From NCBI GenBank assembly GCA_963082975.1, contig OY720346.1, positions 72,841,267 to 72,905,266 of the forward strand: a stretch of DNA of 64,000 nucleotides, written 5' to 3'. The position numbers and the translations under genes are program-made. Below the pieces are notes generated by a model. It searched no databases. It worked only from the letters and a program-made list of their open reading frames with translations, and had not been told where the DNA came from. Source of the stretch: Labia minor (taxonomy: Eukaryota; Arthropoda; Insecta; Dermaptera; Spongiphoridae). This document shows, piece by piece, positions 1 through 10,695 of the stretch; position 1 is the stretch's first letter; the number at the start of each line of letters is the position of its first letter.

Positions 1-412
1 TCCGACTTCTTCAGTCGCAAAGAAATTAATTATTCATTTTTTTTTTATTTTTCATCCTTGAAATAGAGTGATTAACATAAAAACAAGTCACTTACAAAAA
101 AAAAATCAGACTATAGAATTTTTTTATAAATTATGGATACTTAAGATATAATATATAATTCATCAATAAATTTAATTTTTTTAATTTCTATTGGATCAAA
201 ATTATGAAAAGAATATTTATATTCCTTTAATATTTAAAAAATAAGTTTTTACCTCATGTACTAATATGTTAATCTGAAAGAATATCTCAATAGGACAGAG
301 AATGAATGAAAAAGAAATTAAATAATTTACAATTTACTTTTTTGAAAAATTCTGAAATCTAAAATTAATATAAATATCAATTAAAATTCTTTATTATAAC
401 AAATCTTGACTC
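1..412. other. AT-rich non-coding stretch
   Basis: Very AT-rich sequence with homopolymer runs. No open frame, RNA or recognisable repeat can be supported. Confidence 0.6.
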
Positions 413-696
413 TGTAACCCCTGACTTTTGTATGTTCTACGCAAGGACAACGCCTATCAAGTCGGTTATATGAATTAGGTGTCCTTTGATCAGTACAACG
501 GGTCTTATCAACCTTTACCTTGATTTTCTTGATCGGAGGCGCTATCAAGTAGCTTTTCCCCAATGTTGTTCCCGGAGGTTGGGTTGACTCCGTCCCAAAC
601 CCCAGCTAAAGAAATTTCCTTGCCAGGCCCGGGACTTAAACCCGGGACCATGTGAATGTGAGCCAGCTACGCTAACCTCCTACCCTGTGGCACCTT
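413..696 (-). mobile_element. tRNA-derived SINE-A, copy 1
   Basis: A Pol III type retroposon read on the minus strand. The 5' head (near 696) is tRNA-like, with a B-box of the form GGGTTTAAGTCCC inside a CCCGGG stem. The body contains the family signature GATCAAGAAAATCAAGGTAA, and the 3' end carries the tail signature TACAAAAGTCAGGGGTT. A 60-codon open frame lies inside it (MGKSYLIAPPIKKIKVKV...) and recurs in other copies only because the SINE recurs, so it is not a gene. The copy is close to full length. Confidence 0.85.
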
Positions 697-1874
697 CTAA
701 TTATTATTATTAAAGAAAATAATATTTTAATTGCAGATGAATGGTAAAAATAAAAATTTGAATGTTTATTACGTTAAAGTAATGAAGGCATGTTTAGTGA
801 TGGTTTCATTTTAGAAGTCTAGTACAATATTAATATTGATTTAGGATTTAAATAATTAGAATCGTGAGATGCTAGGAAAATCAATTACCTAAATTATTTC
901 AGCGAATGGTATACTTGAAAAGTTTAACTACATAAAAATACATACATAAAATGTTTTCTTTTATTTAAGTGTTTAGTGTTTCCTATCTATTATTACCTTG
1001 CATATCATTTGGAAGCACAGAGTATATTGATTTTTTTTTTCATTATAAATTTTATAAAGATATCATACTAGTTTAAAAAAATTCGATTTGTTTTGACAGA
1101 AATTTTTAAAAAATAATACTAATTTATGAAATTTAGTTATTTATATTTCTTTTATCAATGTTTAACCATAGATTATTTAAATTGGGTTTTTAAATTCTAA
1201 ATGTCAAATTTTCTGTCACATTGATAATTCTATTATTTTTTTTTATTATTTATGGATAATAATGTAGTTTTTTCTAAATTTTTTTTATAGACAGAATTTG
1301 TGTTTTCGGGATTTGGAAAATACTCCATGATGGATAATTTTAATCTTATTAAATGTGAAATTACATTTACTCATACATTTTGAGGGAGACTCATTTTTTT
1401 TTATTTATTTTTATTTTATATTAATTGTATTGTGCCCGCTGTTTTTAAATATTTTTCATTTACTACCACAGGGATTGGGAAACAATGTTTTAGCCCAACA
1501 AAATCTTTACAATTCATTTAATTCCGGTAAATTAAAAACAAAATATATGAATAGATTTGAATTGTGTTGGTTGTAATGAAAAAAACAACGACAATAAAGT
1601 TAAATGCGTAGTTGCGAATGTTTAACTTTAGACCCACCACTTTTATGGGTTCTTAAAACGCCGGATTTCCACATTCGAGTTCAACATTCAGTAATCCTAA
1701 CATAAACTCATCCCTTAAAAAGTGATAGTGGGTGTTAGAGATGAAATTACTATGAAATAACATCAAATGTTTCTATTCTCTAGTAAATTATTTATAAAAA
1801 CTATTTAATTAAATGTTTAAAATTATAATTTTGTTATTTTATATATATATATAAAATTTATTAAGTGTCTAAAC
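697..1874. other. AT-rich stretch without assigned features
   Basis: Mostly AT-rich. The part around 1600-1740 is less repetitive and GC-richer than its surroundings. The open frame at 1355-1576 is low-complexity at its start and has no family resemblance that I recognise. Confidence 0.5.
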
Positions 1875-2190
1875 CAGTGATTCTCCACCACTGTGCCGCG
1901 GCACTTTTGTGGGACGCGAGATTTTCAAAATGTTCCGCCAAATTTTACAAATATAAAGTTCAAATTAAGAAAAAGTACTTATTTATTTTATATGTATGTA
2001 AAAAAAAAATGTAAAATGTTTTTGTGATCAGGCTCTTAAACCTTTTCGACTTTTTTTCAATTTTTTCAATATGGTAAATAAGTAAATATTAACTTTTACA
2101 CTTATCTTTTTCTTTGTGTGCCGCCAAATTTTTAAATCGTTAAAAGTGTGCCGCGGTAAAAAAAAGGTTGAGAATCTCACTAGTCTAAAC
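1867..2190. mobile_element. hAT-type MITE M1, copy a
   Basis: The non-autonomous element itself spans 1875-2182. Its ends read CAGTGATTCTC and GAGAATCTCACTA. It is flanked by a perfect 8-bp duplication, gtctaaac, at 1867-1874 and 2183-2190. Subterminal sequence (CCGCGGCAC, TTTTTTTTACCGCGG) recurs in copies d and e. There is no coding capacity, so it would need a hAT transposase supplied in trans. Confidence 0.85.
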
Positions 2191-2827
2191 TGATCTATAT
2201 GGTACTTGAGGAGTAAGTAAACATTGAATGAATTCAGTTTTATCAAGGTGCAGTTCAATGTAAAGTTAAGTTGTTACTTAAAACACCATCTACGTGCATG
2301 TAGTATAAAAATAAGATTCCTAAATTTTGATAGAATTTATTAAAAAAACAAAAAAAAAATCTACCCTACGTATACCTTTCTTTAAAATATTATGAAAATT
2401 AAAATATAAATATTTTATAAAATTAATTTATAAATTTTTGTAAATATTCAATAAAATATCAAATTTATTTAATTTTCTTTAGTTTGGGTTCATTTTACAT
2501 AATAAAATGGATAATATTTAAAGGTGATATAATATACATCGACATCCCACTTCCATTTGTTTATAAGAATCTTTTTGTTGCTAAGTCCCCTGAAAATCAT
2601 TCTTGCCAAGTTGAAAAATCCACATTGCAAAAATATTTCCCTCTATTTTTAAAAATTTAAAAAAATTATAAATGAATGCAGATTGTAAAATATACTAATA
2701 GTATTTTTATCTAACACCAAAAAATTAATTTCTAAGCTTTTTTATTAGAAATTGTTATTACTAAATACTATCTTTGGATTCTAGAGTTAAGCAATATTAT
2801 TATGGAATATGGTAAATTGGTTGGTTT
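2191..2827. other. AT-rich stretch
   Basis: No supported feature. The sequence around 2540-2640 is slightly more complex, but no frame or known repeat can be assigned. Confidence 0.5.
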
Positions 2828-3206
2828 TTAATATGATGTCTGTCCGTTTGTCGGCCTGTCCTTTGTGTGTATAGACGTGTACAAGCTTGCACGGCTCACC
2901 GAATTTTGATAAAATTTGATATATTTACTTAATGCATCAGTAGCATTAATTCATCAACTTTTGGTGTATATCCTGAAACCAGAAGTGGTAGTTTACAAAA
3001 TATTAATTTTATATTCATTGTCGGAAATTTTTCACTTAAAATATAGTTGCTTAAACTTAAAATAAAAACCAAGATAATATAATTTTGCCTTTTTAATTCA
3101 AGTTTTAAAAATATATTTTTTTTTGATCTTTTGATACTTTATATAAGTTGATTGAAAATTATTTTATTTCGAATCGTCGGTCGGTTCTGTGCCTGGCCAC
3201 AGCTTT
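2828..3206 (+). mobile_element. HINE-2 (Helentron-like), copy 1, 5'-truncated
   Basis: This copy keeps the GTCTGTCCG-type tract, the internal core (rearranged near 2915-2990) and the 3' end. The 3' end is an ATIR (CGTCGGTCGGT) followed by a hairpin around CCTGGCCACAG. The 5' end with the terminal ATIR is missing. It belongs to the same subtype as the copy near 47.3-47.75 kb, which also has the TTTCCGACAATGAATATAA-like segment. No coding capacity. Confidence 0.65.
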
Positions 3207-3935
3207 TTTTTATAAATCAAAAGTAATTAAAACAAATACATTTCTTTACGAGGATTATATTTAAATCTCAATGAAATATTAAATAGAAATTAGAAAAATG
3301 AAAAAATATAAAATAAATATTAAATAGACAAATGCAATTTGGAATTTTTAAAGAAAATTACTTGAAAAATCTTTATACATATTAATATCAGTGTGAATCA
3401 TTATTAAATAGCTATGTAACTTGAATATAAATATAATATATTATAATTTCTTTTAATCCGGTAAGGTTTTAAATTTTCTAAATAAAAAATAAACATCTTG
3501 CATTTTTTTTTCTTTATAAACATAATCTAAGATCTTCAAACATTGAATTAAAACGGGAATTGAATGTTTACCTAAGTTTAATTAAAACCATCCCCCCTCC
3601 CTCTTATTTCACTCCAATCCACCCTCGCTCCATAACCTGTTTTTTTTCTCTTTATTTTTATTTTATTTTTTCTAGTTTTCTTTTTTTATAGTATATATAG
3701 TATAGTATATATATCCGTATGATATTCTGGTTGTTTGTTTATTCGATATCGTTTTCAATCAAGAACTAAGTATTAAAAAAAGGTATCAACTGTCTGTCTA
3801 TCTCCTTTTTTTTACTTATTATATCTTTTATTTTTTTTTAGATAAAAATAAATCGTGTATTTTTGATAAGATTTTATTATTGTTTAATAAAATGACAAGT
3901 AAAAGGGGAATATAAGTTTTATTTTAAAGAAAATC
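3207..3935. other. AT-rich stretch with a pyrimidine-rich patch
   Basis: A C/T-rich patch lies at about 3590-3660 on the plus strand. The rest is AT-rich. I see no gene or repeat family. Confidence 0.5.
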
Positions 3936-4100
3936 GATTGAATTGTGAATCACGGAAATGAGTTTTTTTTAATCTTTTAATCCAAACGTATTTTTTTTTC
4001 TTCTTCCAATTAATTTAAAATCATCTATAAAGTTCATTTATGATTAAACTAGAATACGGATTAAATATTTTCTAAAAACTTGAAAAATATTATAATAAAT
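3936..4100. repeat. Inverted duplicate of 18585-18745
   Basis: The sequence flanking HINE-2 copy 2 (TTTAATCCAAACGTATTTT..., AAAATCATCTATAAAGTTCA) reappears in reverse complement at 18585-18745, next to HINE-2 copy 6. Either the duplicated unit is larger than the element or the element family has a longer version. Confidence 0.7.
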
Positions 4101-4455
4101 AAGTTGATCTGTGGCGCAGAACCGACCGACGGTTTGAAATAAATTAATTTCCAGCTACAGAAATAATTTCAAATAATTTTAATATATCTATTAATGTAAT
4201 AAAAAACAGAATGGATAGAACATAAATATTTTTAATTTTATTTTATTTAAAGTATATAAGGAGGAGCTGGCTGTGACGTCATGAAAGGCTGGGTGACGTC
4301 ATATAATTTTAAATTAAGAAAAAACTAATGAAGATGATTTTTCCCGAGGATAAAACCAATACAAAGTGCATGATTCGTGGAGATATGTAAAAAAAATATC
4401 CTCATGTGAAATTTGGTGTGAAAACAATACCTCCCTTACTATCGTCGGTCGGTAA
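4101..4455 (-). mobile_element. HINE-2 (Helentron-like), copy 2
   Basis: Read on the minus strand, it starts TTACCGACCGACGATAGTAA and ends with the inverse ATIR (CGTCGGTCGGT) followed by a shortened terminal hairpin region. The (GGAC)n block is absent. Two CRE palindromes (TGACGTCA) lie at 4274-4281 and 4294-4301. No coding capacity. Confidence 0.75.
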
Positions 4456-5069
4456 AAATGATTATATATGTAATAAAATTGATATGACGAAAATTTCTAA
4501 TTTGTTATTGTTCTATAAAAAAACAATTTTCTTTTTAGACTGTAAATTGTAAAAATGTAAAAATGTATGTATTTTTAATATGTGCTAAATAAACGAAGTA
4601 TTTGAAATATCTCTTAAATTAATAAATAAATATTATATTTCTAACCGGCAGATATTTGCTTAAAAATTTAGGAACAGATCAGTGTTTGTTCCTGAAGTAT
4701 GATTATATTATGTTTTACATGTGTTCAATATTGAAAGTTATTTTAATATATAACAAATGAATTGTATGTATAAAAAATTGTTTTCGTTCATATTTTATAT
4801 ATTATTATATCAACTTAAGAATTTATTAAAATAATAAAATGAATTTAAATATTGCTATAGTAGACTTTTATATAGTTTTAATTGTATAGATTATTGTTTA
4901 TTTTAAAATAAAGTATATATAAGTATACATATTTTAAAAAATAGAGTTTTTTTATACCGATTATATTATACGTGATATGATTTTTGATAGAAATTTTAAC
5001 ATAGAAACGCCTTAAATATAGGCAACCAGCTGTGAGAACAAAAGTTTTATATTTTATTTACTATAGTAT
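4456..5069. other. AT-rich stretch
   Basis: No gene or repeat family can be supported here. Confidence 0.5.
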
Positions 5070-5775
5070 AAAGTACCTGGAACAGCGAGCTATCGCTGGA
5101 CCCTAATAGCTTTTAGACTGTTTCGACCAAGGATTACTTCTGAGAATAATATAAATTCTCAAATTATATTGACACCTGTACTTGTCTATATTTTAATTAA
5201 GAAAGGAGGTTATATTATATTATTTTTTCTTTTTATTTATAATAATAAAATATTTTTATAATTTAATCTAAAAAACATTTTAATTAATATAATATAATTT
5301 ATTTAATATTAATTAGATCAAATTTATTCAACAATTTATTTGAAATTCCTTCCTTCATAATTGTTCATGTGTGTTATTATTATGTTTCTAATTTAATAGA
5401 TTTTATTTTTTTTTTTTGAGAGATTAATAAATATATTTCATTATTTTATTCTAAAATGTTATTATTATAAATATTTTTACATTTATTTCAAAATTAATTA
5501 AAAAATTTTAAAATATTTTAAATATAAAAAAATATTAATACAGTACCAATTAAAAAAGAATGGCGGGAAGCACATTTCAATATGGATGACGTAATTTGTG
5601 CTGTCATTTAAATTTACTATTTTAAATTAAGAAAATACTAATAAAGTTGATATTTCTTGAGGCTGAAAATAATACAGATCGATTTTTCTTTATAAATATT
5701 TGGGAATTTTAAAAAAATCCTTAAAGCGGTTTAATATCTCAAAAATATATATTGTATATATATACAAGTATAATA
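5070..5775. repeat. Dispersed repeat D, copy 1
   Basis: It begins with AGTACCTGGAAC followed by a hairpin (CAGCGA gcta TCGCTG, about 5092-5107). It ends in the family segment GAGGCTGAAAATAATACAGA, then a poly-AT part with AATCCTTAAAGCGGTTTAAT. The family recurs near 11.2, 23.7, 24.5, 50.2 and 51.0 kb. Its middle resembles HINE-2 (AAGAAAAAACTAAT...GATTTTTCC...AAACCAATACA), so the two are probably distant relatives. The class is undetermined. Confidence 0.5.
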
Positions 5776-6093
5776 AGATAAGAAATAAATATTTCAAGTA
5801 ACCATGGTTTGCTTTCTTTTTCGGAATCCTTATTATCAATAAATTTCTACAAATTTTCCATCCAATATATAACAATAACTCAAATATTGTTCTGGTCAAG
5901 ATGAATCCAAAGTTTTTACTATGATTTGCCTAATATCGATATTGATTATAGAAATAATAGATAGAATACAGCATCATAGATTGAAATTTTTTTTGAAATT
6001 ATAGTTTATCTACACCAGCGGTTCTCAACCTGAGGGGGGGGGAGGGCGCGAGCATATCAAGTGCCCGCAAACTTTTGAAAATTTGAAAAAAAT

Positions 6094-6136
6094 AAAGTTG
6101 ACCTGTAGGCAGGCGCAGAACCGACCGACGATTGGA
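6094..6136 (-). mobile_element. HINE-2 end fragment, copy 3
   Basis: Only the hairpin and ATIR end is present (GTTGACCTGTAGGC...CCGACCGACG). It is cut off by LINE-derived sequence at about 6137. Confidence 0.55.
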
Positions 6137-6335
6137 GGAATGTGGTATCTGCAGCCAAGAATTTTCGATTTCCATAGAGCCACAAAGATAGAATAGATAG
6201 ATTGTTAGTATACAAAATAAATAAGTCATGTTTTCTTTCATTAAATAGTATAGGGGTATCTTTAACGAAGCACAGCTGATAGATAAGTAGTAATGTGAAA
6301 CGGGTCAGGCACTATTTTACTCAAATATAGACTTT
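6137..6335 (+). pseudogene. Non-LTR retrotransposon 3' fragment E1
   Basis: Contains the last coding bases of the LINE family (residues AAKNFRFP, then a stop) and its 3' sequence (CATAGAGCCACAAAGATAGA). It is nearly identical, in inverted orientation, to 9303-9510. The minus-strand open frame across it (MKENMTYLF...) is therefore repeat-derived and occurs twice in the window. Confidence 0.7.
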
Positions 6336-7321
6336 AATAAGTTGACCTGTGGCCAGGTCCGAACCGACCGACGATTTGAAATAAATTAATTTCCAGCTAG
6401 AGACACAATTTCAAATAATTTAAATGTATCTATTTAATGTATTAGGGGCAGCATGGCTGAGTGGGTAGAGTACTAGATTTCTACACAGGAAGCCTGAGTT
6501 CGAATCCCAGCATAGAACTCAAGATTATATATTTATTTAATTAATTAATTAATAAATTAATAAATATAAAAATCTAATTCAATTTAACATCGGCTGCCCC
6601 AACGAAGAAGGCAAGGGGAAACCACTTCGATCAAATTTTCCCATGAACACCCTATGACTCCTGTGGAGTTATTAGGGCCACGACACTTCCGCTAGGAAGT
6701 TATCGACAACGAAGAAGAAGATTTAATGTATTATTAATGCAATAAAAACAGATATGGATATAACATAAGTATTTTTAATTTTATTTTATTTAAAATATAT
6801 AAGTAGGAACTCGCTGTGACGTCATGAAGAGCTGGGTGACGTCATGTAATTTTAAATTAAGAAAAAACGAATGAAGATGATTTTCCCGAGGATAAAACCA
6901 ATACAAAGTGCATGATTTGTAGAGAAATGTAAAAAAATCTCCTCATGTGAAATTTGGTGTGAAAATAACCCTTCCCTTCCTATCGTCGAACGGTAATACT
7001 ACCACTTCCGGGGTTTCCGGATATACACCAAAAGTTCATCATACTGATGCATTAAGTAAATATACCAAATTTCATTAAAATCCGTTAAACCGTTCAAGCT
7101 ATACACATCTATACGGACAGAAGGACAGAAGGACAGACGGACAGGCGGACAGGCGGACGGACGGACGGACAGGCGGACAGGCGGACGGACGGACGGACAG
7201 ACATCATGCTAAAAATACCTTTTTCTGTTAAGAAAATGCATGATTCGTGGAGATATGTAAAAATCTCCACATGTGAAATTTGGTGTGAAAACAATACCTC
7301 CCTTACTATCGTCGGTCGGTA
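6336..7321 (-). mobile_element. HINE-2 (Helentron-like), copy 4, with a SINE inside
   Basis: On the plus strand it runs from the hairpin end GTTGACCTGTGGCCAGGTCC (a perfect GACCTG/CAGGTC stem) and ACCGACCGACG to the terminal CGTCGGTCGGTAA. It contains an extended (GGAC/AGGC)n array at 7109-7201, paired CREs at 6817-6824 and 6837-6844, and SINE-B at 6445-6720. A second, degenerate inner terminus near 6980 (CGTCGAACGGTAA) suggests that a shorter version also exists. Confidence 0.8.
6445..6720 (+). mobile_element. tRNA-derived SINE-B
   Basis: A 276-bp retroposon with perfect 13-bp target site duplications (atttaatgtatta at 6432-6444 and 6721-6733). The tRNA-like head at 6445-6516 has an A-box-like TGGCTGAGTGGG and a B-box GAGTTCGAATCCC. 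An AT-rich linker follows, then a body with GGCAAGGGGAAACCACTTC, and the element ends in (GAA)n. The start coordinate is set by the target duplication. A functional tRNA is excluded because there is no proper 3' acceptor stem. Confidence 0.92.
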
Positions 7322-7467
7322 AAAAAAAGGTTGAATGATTTTCAGGCCAAACTTTTTGAATATTTCCGATATTTTTTTAAATTTTTTCAAAATGCTTCTA
7401 AAAAATATATACTCTGAAATAGGGGGCGGGCACAGAGCCTGAAAGGTTGAGAACCACTGATCTACAC

Positions 7468-8540
7468 TAAATGTTCATAAGGGAACATGAATTTGTTTAC
7501 TTTTCAAGTTGGGAACATAGTTGGTCACGAAATGGAATGAATAATCATTCGTTGTTAGTAGGCTTTGTTCACGAAGAGTAGTTGAGGTTGGATGGAGAAT
7601 GAATGGAGTGGATGGAGTTTGGGTTGAATACCCTCCTTTTCGATTCAAATGAATTAGAACATTTTGATATATATTATATTATTAAGACGCACGAATAGTA
7701 GTAGTAGTAGTAGTAGTAGTAGTAGCAATAACAAAGATTATTACTTGACGGGCGGTCCAAATCATGCTCTGTTCAACTTCATTAATTAATCCAGTCGAAT
7801 ACATAGAATAATATCTTTCTTTGTATTATACTCCTTAATCAATGAAGTTTTCAATTTAATTAATGAAATTTAATTTTCTCACTTGGAAATTTTTTATTTC
7901 CATAAATATCATTTATCTTGGCAAACCTCGCGGCCGTTGCTTTCCCTCCACTGAGTGTGTTCAATCCGACAATAGCGATGTATATTTTTCGTTATTAAAT
8001 CGGATTAAATTTAATTAGCAACTTGAATTATAGAAGAAAAGAAGCCTATAATGAAAGAAAGGGAGAAGGATGAGAAAGGGAGTGGGAGAAAAAAACGAAA
8101 AGAGTTGTAGAAGAAAGAATGACGCGCGTCTGATTGAATTTACGAGGCGATAAAATTTCTGGACAGAACGCATCCATTTTTCGGATCGGAGGTATTCAAC
8201 TCCCAACCCCCACGGGGTTACCCTTTTAGCTTAAAAAAGTCCTTCAATCCCCACCCAATTTTTTTTTTCACTTCCCACACACCTTAAAGCTTTTTCATTT
8301 CTTTTATTCGGATTACAGCCACCACTCATTCACTTGAATTTTTTTTTTTTTTTTACTTGCCCATTTCTCTACTTCTTATTGTAAATAATTCATTTTTCCA
8401 CTAGTACTCGTATTTACTTTTTGTTTTATTCACTTGTACACTAACAAAATGATTTTCTTTCTTCTTTTTTAATTCGAAATAATTTCAAATAATTTAAAAG
8501 TGAACAAATTAAATTTTATAAAGAATAAGAAAAAAAAAAT
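7468..8540. other. Unique, more complex non-repetitive stretch
   Basis: About 1.07 kb with none of the window's repeats. It includes (AGT)n at 7696-7725, a GC-richer patch at 7918-7985 (CGCGGCCGTTGC) and another at 8115-8230 (GACGCGCGTCTG). Several TAAT-core, homeodomain-like sites occur (e.g. CATTAATTAATCC). The minus-strand open frame 8015-8206 has no recognisable domain. It could be conserved regulatory DNA or unrecognised old repeat. Confidence 0.4.
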
Positions 8541-9099
8541 AAGCTGGAGTGTCTCAAATCGACTATCTCGCAAATTTGAATTGGATTAATTAACATATAT
8601 TATATTTAAATTAAATTAAATTAATTATAAATTAAAATTAATAAATAATATTTATTAAATCAGCGCATGTTAAGCTCTTTGTTGATGGCACCTGTTCACG
8701 TGTTGGCGCGTGATTTGCAGTGTTAAAAAAATAATTCCGGTACAAGCTAAAATTCTATATATTTTATACAATTTTTATTCATGTGAAAAACTATATTTAC
8801 TTTTACGGTCACTTTAGAGGAAAAAAAATCAAAACGTTATAGGTAATGACCCTCTTCCGGTTGAGCTACATTTCTCAAAAGTAGATAGAAAATTACAAAT
8901 TTTGAATAATCGCCGTATATCAAATTTAATTATTCTAGCTCAAACAGTTTTTGCGTAAACTTGTCTACATACATACACACAGACAAATTTTTCTCAACCT
9001 TAGTAAAAATGATTCAGGAACCTTCAAAACGTATAAAATCATCAAAATCTCAACATCGAAAATTTTCGTGATCGCAATACTATCTCTGACGAGATAGTA
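8541..9099 (-). mobile_element. HINE-1 (Helentron-like), copy 1
   Basis: On the minus strand it reads from TACTATCTCG (5' ATIR, near 9099) to GCGAGATAGTC followed by a hairpin and CAGCTT (near 8541). The hairpin arm is damaged (GTGTCTCAAATCGAC). The internal TG tract is short. Its outer flank (9100-9290) is shared in inverted orientation with the flank of copy 4 at 13075-13225. Confidence 0.85.
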
Positions 9100-9300
9100 A
9101 TTAACTATTTTCATTATTAAATATAAAATATTCAATATTTCAAATTTTCATAAATTTAAAAATCATTTATAAAGAAGAAATTAAATAAATTGTCGTAAAT
9201 GATTTGAGAGAGTTTTTGTGACAAACATAAAGAGATGATTAATTATAGAGGTTGCTATTTCAAAGTAATTTAAAAATATAAACATAAGTTTGTTTTTAAT
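9100..9300. repeat. Inverted duplicate of about 13075-13225
   Basis: Shares TATAGAGGTTGCTAT, ACAAACATAAAGAGATGATT and TTGAAATATTGAATATTTTA-type blocks (here in reverse complement) with 13075-13225. Together with the adjacent HINE-1 copies this makes a ~740-bp inverted duplication. Confidence 0.75.
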
Positions 9301-9302
9301 TT

Positions 9303-9710
9303 TTAAAGTCTATATTTGAGTAAAATAGTGCCTGACCCGTTTCACATTACTACTTATCTATCAGCTGTGCTTCGTTAAAGATACCCCTATACTATTTAAT
9401 GAAAGAAAACATGACTTATTTATTTTGTATACTAACAATCTATCTATTCTATCTTTGTGGCTCTATGGAAATCGAAAATTCTTGGCTGCAGATACCACAT
9501 TTCTCCAAGTATCCTTATCCTAAGCTACACCCATCCAAATCCTACTTACCCCCATCTCTCTTACGCCCCTTTACTGCATTATACACCAAAGTGTCCTTGG
9601 TCTTCCAACTGGACGTTTCCCAATCAGTCTCCCCACCAATATATTTTTCGCAATTCTTTCCTCTCCCATTCTAGCCACGTGTCCTGCCCCGTATACTTCC
9701 AAAAATAAAA
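9303..9710 (-). pseudogene. Non-LTR retrotransposon 3' fragment E6
   Basis: A minus-strand remnant of the reverse-transcriptase C-terminal region and 3' end. The 3' part (9303-9510) nearly matches E1 in inverted orientation. The coding part (9510-9710) is eroded by frameshifts but keeps the family's trailing block. The overlapping plus-strand frames at 9399-9674 and 9457-9708 are antisense artefacts. Confidence 0.7.
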
Positions 9711-9734
9711 AAAATACCTATTACTTTGTACGTA

Positions 9735-10017
9735 CCTCTAGACTTTTGTACGTCCTACGCAAGGACAACGCTTATCAAGCCGGTTATACCAATGAGGTGT
9801 CCTATGATCAGTAGAACGGGACCTCCCAACTTTTACTTTGATTTTCTTGATCGGAGGCGCTATCAAGTAGCTTTTCCCCAATGTTGTTCCCGGAGGCTGG
9901 GTTGACTCCGTCTCATAGACCCCAGCTAGGAAGATTCCCTTGTTAGGCCCGGGACTTGAACCCGGGTCCATGTGAATGTGAGGCAGGTTCGCTACCCACA
10001 CACCCAATGGCGCCTTC
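9735..10017 (-). mobile_element. tRNA-derived SINE-A, copy 2
   Basis: Essentially full length. The head is GGCGCCATTGGGTGTGTGGG with B-box GGGTTCAAGTCCC, followed by the body GGGGTCTATGAGACGGAGTC and the tail ACGTACAAAAGTC. It is one of the best preserved copies in the window. Confidence 0.9.
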
Positions 10018-10694
10018 ATTTCTAAAAATATCAATAATAAATATTTAATTGATACATATAACTGATTATATTTTTTTAGCAGTTGTTTTTGATTTTAGTA
10101 TTATTAATATTAATCTACATGAGATGAATCTTTTCTTCTTCTTCTTCTCTCCCATTTGCTAAAGTACATTAGATTGTCGTTCAAATCTATTATATTATAT
10201 TTTCGCAACTAATATCAATATAAGTTTTCTTTTAGAATTTCAAATTGCATGAGTCAAAGCGTAATAAGTAACATATATCGAATTTTCTCTTTTATTATTA
10301 TTTTCCTTTCAAAATACAATATGCAGCTTAGAATATCCATCATCGTTTTATTTTTCTTTCATTCTCATAGATAAACTACCTAATGATCTCTCATTTATTA
10401 CCAAATTTTATCCCTATTGGATGTCAGCCTCTTTTCATTATAATGAATTTCTTACCGCTATTCTTCTATTTTCTCATGTTCTCATTTTCTTTTATTTTGA
10501 AAATCTTTCTAAACAATCTATTGCCAACGATATATTGGCTAACATCTCTCTTTTTTTTATCAACTTACTTATCGATTTTTTATCTTTTTATTGTTATATA
10601 TTAATTTAATTTAAGTAATATATACATATTTCAATTCTACCGAATTAAAAATAATTTATTGATCATATGAAAAAAATTAAAAATACCTGCATAT
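10018..10694. other. AT-rich stretch
   Basis: Pyrimidine- and AT-rich. The overlapping plus-strand frames at 10383-10609 encode low-complexity hydrophobic residues and have no support as genes. Confidence 0.5.
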
Positions 10695-10695
10695 A

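Larger units (their letters stand above)
6008..7467. mobile_element. hAT-type MITE M1, copy b, carrying nested insertions
   Basis: The ends are CAGCGGTTCTCAACCTGAGG (from 6016) and AGGTTGAGAACCACTG (to 7459). A perfect 8-bp target duplication, atctacac, lies at 6008-6015 and 7460-7467. The two halves of the MITE (about 6016-6092 and 7322-7459) are separated by ~1.23 kb of younger material: a HINE-2 end fragment, a LINE fragment, a HINE-2 copy and a SINE inside that copy. Confidence 0.85.

Noticed and set aside
6445-6516. Possible functional tRNA gene
   Set aside because: The A- and B-box match is the head of SINE-B with 13-bp target duplications and a long non-tRNA body. No acceptor stem is closed at the 3' end.
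7109-7201. CRISPR-like or coding repeat (GGAC/AGGC array)
   Set aside because: It is the simple-repeat tract inside a HINE-2. There are no spacers, and the minus-strand frame is low-complexity.
9738-10034. Open frames with the shared peptide GKSYLIAPPIKKIKVKV at 381, 9738, 29408 and 57864
   Set aside because: They lie on the minus strand of SINE-A copies, recur only with the SINE, and vary in frame integrity. Not a gene family.
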